Notes under the pieces: generated by a model | What the model was told of the DNA's origin: nothing | Databases searched by the model: none | Seen by the model: the letters and a program-made list of their open reading frames with translations, nothing else | Made by a program: the position numbers and the translations under genes | DNA from: Mesodorylaimus sp. YZB2_4 | Taxonomy: Eukaryota; Nematoda; Enoplea; Dorylaimida; Dorylaimidae | Assembly: GCA_030248295.1 (NCBI GenBank) | Contig: JASANH010001117.1 | Location: 62,001-126,000 of the forward strand | Length of the DNA: 64,000 nt | Direction: 5' to 3' | In this document: positions 52,601-61,845 of the stretch, in pieces | Layout: each line of letters begins with the position of its first letter | Numbering within the stretch: the stretch's first letter is position 1

Positions 52601-55600
52601 CGCTGACCTTGCACGCCAGGCCGCAAGTGACTCACTCGGTACCGCCGAGGTACTTTGAGTGGAGAGACGGAAGCCAAACGAGGAGACAGTCGCGGCTGCT
52701 TCGAAGCCCACCCGCCCATCGTAGAAGGAAGTCGGTGTGCAGTCCAGGTCCGGGATGCCCTCGCGAGCAGGTGCTCCTAATGGAGGCACGCAGAGGGACG
52801 CTGCTGTATGCTGGTCCCCGCACAGCCTTGTTTGGAAGGTTTGACTGCTGCCAGCTGGAGGCAAAAACTTGACTTGCCAGAATGGCAAAACTTTGTCACA
52901 ATTTTAAAGCTACAGGAAAAACGTGCTTCAGCTCAAAAATTTTTTTAAAAAGGTCTGTGACCTGTCCGACGATTCGGCCAGTCCGACTCCTGTTCTCCGA
53001 TTGAAAATGAAAGAAATGATCAAAACGATTCATGGGCTGGTGGGGTTTGAGACGAGTTTAGCGTAGTCATAAGTTGTGCCCATGAGATGGCCGGAAAGCG
53101 GAAAGGCAGCAGAGCAGCAGCATCGAGCAGGGCGATATTCACAATAAGGCAGCGGGAACCCGCTTCAAAAAATTAGTATCGAGCGCTAACTGTGAGCGGC
53201 TCGAAGTTGAGGCAAGCTCAACTGAAGTTATTTTGGAACTGAACCGACAGTCGCGACAGGCAAGCTTGACTTCAAGGGTATTTGAAAACTCATTGCAACG
53301 GGGTGTGGTGTGGATTAGGGGCTGCTAGCGTAATGTTGTTGGGTGACTAAGTTGACAGTGTGTTTGCTGGGCGAGCATATATTTGTGTATGGGATTGAAT
53401 ATTGTACTTTTCTATTCACAGCGTGGGATTTGAAGCCTCAATGATCATGATCGCATACTCGTACGCAAGGCGAAACGCGTGCGGGGATCGATATCATTAT
53501 TTCTAAAAAAATCTGTTATCAGACAACAAAAAGGTTAGCCCAGCCACCCTACTACAACCAAATGCGCGGAAAACGGGGTTGGCTGGGCTCCCTCGGCGGC
53601 ACATGCTTAAGTGGGATACTTATGTGGGCGTTTTTTTTCATGTTGCCTTCAGGGCGAGGCTCACAATCGTTTTCCCACACTCACCCACAACGTATGTCTC
53701 TGTGATGTACTTGGTACCTCATGGAGTCGTGGGGTCGACTCTCTGCGGGATTTCATCCTGTTTTTCACAAAAGGCTAGTACCCACATCACACTTATTCGT
53801 ATTTTGGAGTAAGTACAGAAGTTTGGAGTTTTTGAATACGATCCCCTTCTGTTACCTCGAACTCACTTGGGGAACAGAGAGGACTTGCTGCATTAAGGGT
53901 GCATCCGCCGTGACAGCACGAGTACTGTATGTCTAGCGCCAACCCAGTGATACTAGAACCGGAAATGCAGCTTCTGTGGAGCCAGCATGCTAATAGCTTT
54001 GGCCGTACAACCTTCAGCACTAGAACGACCATCAGCGCTTGTGTTTCCATCTCTCTATTCCCTGAATGAAGTGGCTAGGGTAGGGGACGCCCTCTTACAC
54101 TTTTTTAGTGACAGTAGCAATCCTATTTGATCACAATTTTCCTAAAACGCCACCGCAGGAGCCCAGCCAACCTCGTTTGCCTTGCATTTGTTTATAGTAG
54201 GGTGGCTGGGCTAACCTTTTTGTTGTCTGATAACAGATTTTTTTAGAAATAATGATACTTTTTCGCACCTAGGGCTAGGAATTCAGAATAGATGAAAGAA
54301 ATTTGTCGTCAGGTCCCTCCTGAGCTGACGCAAATTTCGTACAAAGAAGGTTCGCACGTAATGTTCTGTGACTGTGGCCTACTGCGCATAAGTTCCAGAG
54401 TGCCTGGGCTAAACAGCAAACTAATGCGGCTGTTGATAGGCGGGGGGTTTTCAAACTCTTAAAAAGCACTCCATTGCCGGCTGTGTCGCTTGCGCCAGCA
54501 AAGAAAACCAACATTCGAGTTATTTTCTGGTTGCAAACGGGCTCCAGTTACGCGACAAATATTCTTTGCTACAAAGAATGTTCAGTGGATCGCGAGAGGA
54601 TTTTTCAAAAACTTTTGGCTTAGAAATCAAATCAATAAAAAAAAGCCAACTAATCCACCGAACTAAAACAAAAAGTTCAACCAAACTAAACAGGACAGAA
54701 CACTCGTCTCGGCAAGTAATTTTAACGGAGGGTAACTACGGCTTAGAGAAACAGCACTTACGGGCGCCGCACGGCTAAGAAAAATATTCCGCCTGCTGGT
54801 GGTATGCGTTAAAATCCAGTTTTTCGAGCACAAAGAATTAATTAGCTCGAATCTTAAAATCACACCCTCAAAAGAATACTTCGCGCCATGAGAGCTTTCA
54901 GAAAAGCCAACTCTTTTGTCCGTAGCTTCAGTGGTTATTGCTGTGGACAGGACTTAAGTACTTCGTCGTCGTCGTCGTCGTCGTCGTCTTCCGTCGTCAT
55001 CTCTGGAACAGCAAAACGTGCATTTTGGATCTCAAGAACGGCTAAGCCATTTCCAACAAAATTTTGCACGATTATTGGCCATGGCAAACAAAGCTCATCC
55101 CCAAAATTTTGTGCCCTTTTGTTGATTTCTTGTCGAGTTATTGACGGGCAAAGTTGCCCGCTTAACATTGCACGTCTGTGTGGCTGGGCTAAACAGGCAG
55201 CTACCGTGCCTGTTGATCGTAATGTTGTCGAATGACAAGGTCGGCTGCGTGTTTGTAGGCCAGTAGTGGGACCGATTCGTACCTCTCTGCAACTGACATT
55301 CCTGTCCTTTTCGGACACTGTCCTATCAATATAAGTTGGTATCTGCAGCTGCTGCTCTAATCGTAAGATGCCAGACCATCTAATGACGCCAACGAACCTA
55401 TCAAAATGAGTGTCCCATCTCTCGTCTACTCTGTGCTGAAGGAAGTTCATCCACCTCATTGGCACTGCCCCGCATCCTTGGTCGCTAAGTCTATGCAAAA
55501 GCGAAAAGAGTCGCTTGCTCTCTGCGTCACCTTTTTATGGGGCCATCTGTTGCTTCGCGACATGAAGACAGCGACAGCGGCTCGAGTCCCCGCAGATCTT

Positions 55601-57797
55601 GGTAGGAATACTTTTAGAGCAGTTAGGCTGTTGAACCACGGACTGTGAGCAGCGGCCGCAGTGGTGTGCAAGGCGGTTCGGCATTCGGCATGGGCATTCG
55701 TCTCTGCGTATTGCTTGAGAGCGAGTGGCTGGACTCGCCTCCGGTTCAATTCCCGGCGTGATGGAGGTCGGCTTGCGGCCCATACCCCCCCTCCCAGCTG
55801 GCCCTGTACGCCAGGCCGTGGATGACTCACCCAGTATTGTCAGAGACGAAGCCAAACGAGGGCAGTCTCGGCTGTCAAACACCAGCGGGGTCACATGGCC
55901 ATAGCCCACTGCCATAGCTATAGCCCAAAGCATGAAAGTCTGTGCCTGTTCCAGGATGCCCTCGCGTGGAGGTGCTCCTAGTGGAGATGCACAGATGGAC
56001 ACTGCGGTGTATGCTGGTCCCCGCACATCGCTGAATTATTAGATTTGACCTGGCAAAACCAGGCTTTGGCCCAAAAAAGTTTTAAAAAATTGAACTGTGA
56101 GCAAGCCTTTGTCTTGTTCTTGAGCTTGAAAATAACAGAAGAGTGATCGCAAAGATTTTCAAAAAGACCTGCTAGCTAGAACCCCGCCAGGTAAGGTTCA
56201 GTCATAAATTGTGCCCATGAGATGTCCAGGAAGGGCAAAAATAGCAGCAAGCATGGGCATAATCAGCATGTGGCATGTGGAGAGGTCATCAGGATGGGGC
56301 ACGTGCAGCGGCAACCCGCTTCGAAAAATTCGTATCGAGCGCTAACTGTGAGCGGCTCGAAGTTGCGGCAAGCTTAACTGAAGTGATCTTGGAACTGAAC
56401 CGATGGTTAGGACAGGTAAGCTTGACTTCAAGGGTATTTGAAAAATCATTGCGACGGAGCGCGGCCTGGATTAGGGGCTGCTAGCGTAATTGTTGGATGC
56501 CGAGGGGGGGGGGGGGGAATTGTTTCTGGGGCTGAGACATATGTAACTATTCGCGGTACGGGATTTGAGACTAGGCAGGATGATCGTGTCCTCGTGAGAT
56601 AGGAAGGTTAGAACACTGCGAGTGACATGGTGGATGTCAGATTAGCGCAGGCACCCACTCACCAGTTGGAATAGGGAAACCGGGTATGTCCTTATAACTG
56701 ACCACGACTGCTTGTTCTATGGAGTCGGCCAGATCGGATAAACCAGATCCCACAACCATTCCAAGTGTTGGTCGATGTGTCGTTCGTTTTAATAAGTACG
56801 TTGCGATTTTTTGGCATACTTCGTAACTTTCACTTAAATATTTTAAATACAAAGAAATTTATTATATTCTTACATAAAAAACTCACGCTGGCTTTGGTTT
56901 TTTAGGAATAGTTTCCATATTCCCACTTTGGCCAAAAATTATGGAAATTTAAAAGAACAGGTCCCAGATTTTAGGCCAGCCCTACGGCATGCACTTTGAC
57001 CCATGCAAATTACGCGTAATTGCTCCCGCCTTTTCTAGCAGACATGCATGTCAGAGAGCCATAAAAGGTCATTGTGTTGGATGTGTGCACTGCGTGGCAG
57101 CTGGCTGGTGGCTTGTAACACGGCTAACAATGAAAGGTGTCGCTGGAACATGCAAGTCAAAGGTACATGCAAATATGATACACGATGACAGGATAATTTG
57201 ACACCTGCAGCTTGTGTGAAGGCACTGACATTGATGTGACTCTGTTGCCCCTTTCTTGCATAGCCATCACTAAATAGCACCTAGCTGACAAACCATGCCA
57301 TCTCGGTCCAGGTCTACTGTAGGCTAAGGTGACAGCGGCACTGCGGGTACACAAACTCCGACTACTCATGCTTCCGTCAACGACGCTTTGAGTGTCAGCT
57401 AGTTGCAACCACCAAATCACCCCACCAGCACCAGCGGATGTTCTGGGTGACTGAAAACTGGTCCTCAGTGTGGAAGCTTACTCGCAATTTATTCTGTTAG
57501 CCGTGAATGTGGAAGCTAGGTGGATAGCTAGTGGTAGCAGGGCGGCCAACAGGTGGCAGCTGGCACGACAAACTTCCACGTGTACCAACGGATGTGGGAC
57601 GGGCCATATTTGGATTGCGGTTGCTTGCCTAATGCGGAAGGAAAGGGGAGGCTGCGCGCAGAAAGTTGAATAAGTTTTATGATTTTAAATCCTGCATTTG
57701 GGGGCGGAAGAAAACTGGGAATTGGTAGTTTTAGCCGACACACTAAAAGCTTTTCTCCTTTTACAAATGTACGCTATTACAAATGTCCATTTTCCAT
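49632..57797 (-). CDS. PNP: Purine nucleoside phosphorylase (trimeric PNP/MTAP family) with altered base-binding residues
   Basis: Cleaves (deoxy)nucleosides with phosphate in purine salvage, in the cytosol. Exons (descending): 57797-57781, 56832-56663, 51661-51558, 51073-50898, 50483-50293, 50043-49965, 49752-49632. That is 858 nt and 285 residues (human 289); all phases fit. The 17-nt first exon encodes MENGH plus two bases, like the human start MENG; its donor GTAATA is weak, so this exon is slightly less sure. Phosphate and ribose sites are intact: [45 protein letters not shown]. At the base site, human SFET is AYAT (Ala203 for Glu201) and human ITN is ITD (Asp245 for Asn243). Substrate range is therefore uncertain. 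Intron 2 (51662-56662) is full of repeats. Confidence 0.92.
50594..50848 (-). CDS. Possible small secreted protein ORF inside a PNP intron
   Basis: An 84-codon ORF with a true ATG lies entirely within the PNP intron 50484-50897, on the same strand. It begins [19 protein letters not shown], which looks like a signal peptide, followed by a hydrophilic segment ([12 protein letters not shown]) and ending [14 protein letters not shown] exons join in phase without it (NDE-R-FGIRF), so it is not a PNP exon. I do not recognise it. It may be an independent small gene, an alternative exon or chance. Confidence 0.3.
   Translation of the reverse strand: MSHQVTFLLTLLAMRTLFCTRLSTEGQVGDAEEDLRHRPAVTRAGLGPNEGPQIILDSERFLFLITQTRFIRDHHPLKGQICPP
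51970..52170 (+). repeat. Tail module H, copy 1 (PNP intron 2)
   Basis: Contains CCCGCTTCAAAAAATT, a GAGCTCTAAT variant of the conserved GAGCGCTAAC, AGAAGTTGAG and CAAGCTTGACTT. It matches 53145-53345 and 56285-56490, and the reverse strand of 35330-35460. It is the most diverged of the three copies in this intron. Confidence 0.6.
52171..52429 (+). repeat. Linker module P, copy 1
   Basis: Shares GCAACTGACATT, the block around GGTATCTGCAGCTGCTGCTC, and GTCATCCACCTCA-like sequence with 55225-55470. It lies between tail and body modules in both places. Confidence 0.5.
52430..52955 (+). mobile_element. tRNA-headed SINE-like body module B, copy 1 (PNP intron 2)
   Basis: Begins near TGCAGCAGTTTAGCGTTTGT. 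It has a box B GGTTCGATCCC at 52555-52565, a GC-rich body with GATGCCCTCGCGAGCAGGTG, the block GGTCCCCGCACAGCC, and an A/T-rich end. It is homologous to 55680-56090 and to the minus strand of 35460-35725. Long open frames crossing it on the minus strand are repeat-derived. Confidence 0.6.
53145..53480 (+). repeat. Tail module H, copy 2 (PNP intron 2)
   Basis: Contains GTATCGAGCGCTAACTGTGA, the CGGCTCGAAGTTGAGG block and a trailing TGGATTAGGGGCTGCTAGCG. It is very similar to 56285-56610. Its right side runs into the inverted-repeat element starting at 53492. Confidence 0.6.
53492..54257. mobile_element. 766-bp non-autonomous DNA transposon with terminal inverted repeats of about 100 bp
   Basis: The left end reads TATCATTATTTCTAAAAAAA and continues with CTGTTATCAGACAACAAAAA, then GGTTAGCCCAGCCACCCTAC. 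The right end is its near-exact reverse complement, finishing at 54257. Similarity extends about 100 bp on each side with a few mismatches. No transposase is encoded between them. It sits inside PNP intron 2 and helps separate a tail module from the next repeat unit. Confidence 0.8.
54963..54987. repeat. GTC trinucleotide microsatellite
   Basis: About eight uninterrupted GTC units followed by imperfect ones up to about 54999, within PNP intron 2. Confidence 0.9.
55225..56090 (+). mobile_element. Linker plus tRNA-headed body module B, copy 2 (PNP intron 2)
   Basis: The part 55225-55470 matches the linker at 52171-52429, and 55680-56090 matches the body at 52480-52955, including box B GGTTCAATTCCC at 55743-55754 and the GGTCCCCGCAC block. 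The long minus-strand open frame across it is a by-product of the repeat. Confidence 0.6.
56285..56610 (+). repeat. Tail module H, copy 3 (PNP intron 2)
   Basis: Matches 53145-53480 over almost its whole length. A G14 tract (56504-56517) interrupts the right part. It ends about 50 bp before the PNP exon at 56663, next to the donor side of that intron. Confidence 0.6.
56833..57780 (-). other. PNP intron 1
   Basis: This stretch lies between the short first PNP exon and the exon starting at 56832. It contains no gene that I recognise. The acceptor (ATATTTAAG) has a weak pyrimidine tract. Confidence 0.5.
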
Positions 57798-57867
57798 TTC
57801 TAAGCCTTCGAAATCATAGTCTCTCGTCTCTTTTAGACTGAAACCGACTCTATAATATTATTTAATC
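57798..57867. promoter_or_regulatory. Putative shared promoter between PNP and nucleobindin
   Basis: Only 70 bp separate the PNP start codon (minus, 57797) from the nucleobindin start codon (plus, 57868). The interval is AT-rich and contains TATAATATTATTTAA near 57851-57864. Transcription start sites cannot be read from the sequence, and untranslated first exons elsewhere would change this view. Confidence 0.45.
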
Positions 57868-60800
57868 ATGTCGTTATCGATATCATGTTCAAATTCTTTA
57901 TATCTCCTGGTTATTACTTTATTATTAGTCAAACTGTGCCCGGCACCCCCTGTTGACCAAAAACCACCTGCTCCGCCACCAAATGGAGAACAAGGAGGAC
58001 CTGATGACCCTGCTGTGAGTAAGAGTACTGTACTTTATGTCCATGTCAGAAATAGATTCAGGTCATTTATGATCTAAAAAACACGAAACTTTGCTAGCCA
58101 TATCAGCCAGGCATCTAGGAAAGGTTTAGATATCGATCGATCGGTAAAATCTGCGATCGATTTTTCTTTGATCAGAAGAAATTTCTGTCAGGGAGCGAAA
58201 TCGTAGCCAATGTGGTTTTTTCACGATCAGATCTTGAAGGGTCTGTCTTTTGGGCTTGCCCTGCTGCCTGTTTCTTCGTGTTTCCTATCAGTGGGCACTG
58301 ATTTCTGGACAGATCGATACATCAGACTGATCAGGCTGATCTATCGATCAGACCAGACAAACTTATTGATATAATCGGAAATCCTTGATCAGTGATCAGA
58401 AATGCAAGCCCCCAGATATACTTGATTTCTGATCAATCGATAACACATCTGTTTCGATTGAAAATATTTTTTAGCGCTTAATTGCAAACTTCGTAATTAA
58501 AAATCGAACTTAAATGAAGTTGCCAAAAAATAACTTTTTTGTATTTCAAAATCAGGTTGCTTTTTGTAGCATTTTAAAAATTGTGCTTTCTAGTTTTACA
58601 ATTTGGAATACGAACGATACTTACAAGAAGTGGTACAAGTTTTGGAATCGGATCCTGATTTTCGAGCGAAATTAGAAAAGGCTAATCCGGAGGATGTAAA
58701 GGTAAGATAAGAAATTATTACAGAATTTTTCAAGCTTTTTTGAAAAATGCATAGAAATTTTTATTATTCAGCTCTCTGTGAGCCAAAGATTTGAATTTCA
58801 GCTCTTGCACTAATTGCTAGTACAATTAAAAATGGTGACCGCAGTCCAAAGCTGACTGCGACTGCTCCCTTAACAGGGACAGTTTTGGCTTGGAATCGCA
58901 ATTACAGTATAGAATATTAAATAAATACTCATTTGTTTTTCCTCCAAGGACCCATGTGATTAATTATTCCCCTCGAATAGCCCCCCTGGCTGGTAATGTG
59001 GGGTACTTGTGCGAGAGCATGCGAATAGCCCGCCCCATGGACACCATGCCAGGATGTTTCTGATGTAATGCAAGGGTGTCCGCGCTCATTTTGTAAATAA
59101 AAAAGTAAGTTCTTTTGGAGAACTTCTTTGGCAAAATGAGTTGCACATTTTAATTTCCCTTCAAATATTGTTCCATGCGAACCTCGCGCCCATGTCACCT
59201 GTCCCTTGCCAAATTATGTCCAATGTGTGCCTCGGGCCCATGTGAAGTCATAATACCCCAGGCTGTAGCTGCGCCTCTCCTGTTATAGTTTAGTTCATAG
59301 GTTTACTTTGGTCATATGGCTATGGCCTCGGATATTCGAGTATTTGCGGCATTTAGGACTGCGAGGGGTCCTGAGATGGAAGGGGACTGGAGGGTAGGGC
59401 CTGCATCTATGTTTTCCATAGCAGCATCTGTTGTTTATTTGGGTTAAAAACTCGAGACCCCCATCACCAGTTCCCTAAGCACCGTATTCTGTGTGCACAG
59501 CAGTGTCCAACTTCCTTCACCTATCCACGAGTTACAGTATCACAGCCGACTCATATCCTCTTCTGGTTTCTTCACGACTGTCTACAGCGGTGATGGTGCA
59601 ACACTGGTAGTGTGTTAGAATGCATGGGTGTCCAGAGGAACGGGTTCGACTCCTCCTCAGACCTTAAGTTTTTGTAAGTATGTCCTGATTGATAGCTGTC
59701 TTATCTCTGAGAGATGATAAGAAATTTGAGGCAGCTTTGAACTTCAGCCCGCAGTCTAACGCGCTTTGCCCTTACTGTTACTATGTCAGTTGAATATCTA
59801 TGGATCCTGCGTGGCGATCCATAAAAAAGAATTAAGAATCTATTGCACTGGAAGCGTGCGAAAAGTTTAAAGTGAATTATTTGAAACCTCAGCTGTCCTG
59901 GTTCGTCAACTCCTGCACGACATCGAATTCTGCTCTTTTTTAGAGTGGAAAAATAGCTGAAGAATTAGATTTCTTGCATCACGATGTTCGATCGAAGTTG
60001 AACGAAATCAAACGACGCGAAATCGATCGATTACGTCAGGCATTGCGGGAACAAATGGAACGAGAAAATGGCGTGCACAATTTGGTCATGCCCAGTCATT
60101 TAGATCATGAAAATTTGGATACATTTGAAAAAGATGATTTGAGGAAATTGATTCATAAGGTGAGAAAATATCGATTTTTCTCGCTATTAATCGATTGATC
60201 GAGCACTTTTTGTAAATATACCACAGATTGAAAATTGTTAAAATCAACTAATGTACTCGCTAATTTTAGACAACCAAAGATTTAGAAGAATTAGATGCAA
60301 AAAGACGCGAAGAATATAAAGAATATGAAATGGAAAAAGAATTGGAATTTCGACAAAAATTGGCCAATATGACCGAAGAGGAACGACTGAATGCAACCAA
60401 AGAACGCGAGGAGGCTGAAAAGAGGCATCAGAAACATCCCGATTTGAAACACCCCGTAAGATTCCAGCGTACTTACAGCAGATCCTACAGTTTCTAAAAT
60501 TAAAACGTAGACTTTCAAAGAAAAAAGCGATTTTCTGGATGGAATGGGTGGGATTTGAACCCTGACTTATTTTCAGGGTAGCAAAGCCCAGTTGGAAGAA
60601 GTGTGGGAAGGTGTGGACAAATTGCCCAAAGACAGTTTCGACCCAAAAACCTTTTTCCAATTGCACGATTTGACTGGTGATGGTGTTTTGGACATTGGTG
60701 AGCTGGAAGCCTTGTTCCAGAAGGAACTTGATAAAGTCTATGATAAGAATAATCCCGATGACGACATGAGGCAAAGGTGAGTTGCAACTATGCTGGGGTC

Positions 60801-61845
60801 GTTTCTGCTTTTAGTGTTGTCTTGGTTTCAGGGATGAAGAAATGGCCAGAATGCGAGAACATGTGATGAAAGAACTGGACTCGAATAAGGATGGGGTCAT
60901 TAGTATGGTAAGTTGACATGCAAGGAAATCGAGCAATTCCTGCCCCTGGGAACGCAAAGGCGGGATTCAGCAGCATGGCAAACGGTAGGACCCAAAATGC
61001 CTGAGATTTGGGGAACATCAAAAAGCGCTCGGCTTTGTCGCTCGTAGAGTGCTCATATGCTTAGTTTGTCCAGCTGGGCATAGGTGGAGCGGGGCAGGGC
61101 TGAGGGGCGGGGCAGGAGATATGCCGCTCTGATGTTGCAATACGTCATATAATCATATTTTACTGAATAGGACGAATTCCTGGCTGATGCGAAAAAACCA
61201 GATTTCAATGACGACGAAGGATGGGAAACATTGGACAAGAAGAAAGTGTATTCGGAAGAAGACTTACGAGCATTCGCCGCTGAGTGGGCAAAGGCCAATG
61301 GAGTGCCCATGCCAAACATGGGCCCACCCTATGGGCAGTATCCGCAGCCTGGGCAGTACCCACAACCCGGTCAATACCCACAACCTGGTCAATACCCCCA
61401 GCCTGGGCAATACCCACAACCCGGACAGTACCAACAACACGGACAGTATCCCCAGCCTGGGCAATACCCGCAACCCGGACAGTACCCACCTCAACCTGGA
61501 CAGTATCCACAGCCTGGACAATACCAGCAGCTGCCGCAAGGTCAATATGCCCAAGGACAGCCACAACCACACGCGAACCAGCAGCAACAATTCCAACAAT
61601 CCCAAGGCGCGGGTCACCAATATCAGCAACACGCTGGTCAAGGACAGCCAGTCCAACAAGGACAACCACAGCAGACTCAACAACAGCAACAGTGGGTCCA
61701 ACAGCAAGTGCCACAACAGGCACATCAAGCAGGACAACCAGTCCCACAGGCCCCGAGTGGCCAAGCACAGCCTGGACAACCAGTCGGTCAGCCCCAGGTT
61801 GGCCAACCACAAATGGGACAGCAGCCACCACAACCACACCAATGA
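57868..61845 (+). CDS. Nucleobindin (calcium-binding, secretory pathway) with long Q/P/G-rich tail
   Basis: Nucleobindins are Golgi and secreted EF-hand proteins that bind calcium and G-alpha. Exons: 57868-58014, 58594-58701, 59944-60159, 60270-60455, 60577-60776, 60832-60907, 61171-61845. That is 1,608 nt and 535 residues, with all phases consistent. It has a signal peptide ([17 protein letters not shown]), a Pro-rich start, then [19 protein letters not shown] typical of the family. A charged, likely DNA-binding or coiled region follows ([20 protein letters not shown]), then long Glu/Lys-rich helices. Two EF-loops are present, [12 protein letters not shown] and [12 protein letters not shown]. 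Residues about 360-400 ([19 protein letters not shown]) match the conserved region after the EF-hands. The rest is about 12 PQPGQY-type hexapeptide repeats (61336-61550) followed by a Gln-rich stretch. The tail is much longer than in vertebrate NUCB1/2. Confidence 0.96.
58130..58445. repeat. GATC-dense patch in nucleobindin intron 1
   Basis: About 13 GATC sites occur in about 315 bp, many as TGATCAG or CGATCGAT, where about one is expected by chance. A smaller similar patch lies at 18600-18720. Confidence 0.7.
59590..59665 (+). repeat. tRNA-like SINE head in nucleobindin intron 2
   Basis: TGGTGCAACACTGGTAGTGT resembles a box A region, and GGGTTCGACTCC at 59643-59654 resembles box B at about the right spacing. 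No complete cloverleaf forms. Confidence 0.4.
61336..61550 (+). repeat. Coding minisatellite (18-bp unit, PQPGQY)
   Basis: Tandem copies of an 18-bp unit encode GQYPQP with occasional changes ([13 protein letters not shown]). Synonymous differences between units show it is not brand new. It lies in the last exon of nucleobindin. Confidence 0.9.

Noticed and set aside
52403-52888. 161-codon minus-strand ORF in PNP intron 2
   Set aside because: It coincides with the repeat body module and has a diverged counterpart at 55535-56026. No protein family is recognisable.
55535-56026. 163-codon minus-strand ORF in PNP intron 2
   Set aside because: It is the same repeat-derived frame as at 52403-52888, with different stops and no conserved product.
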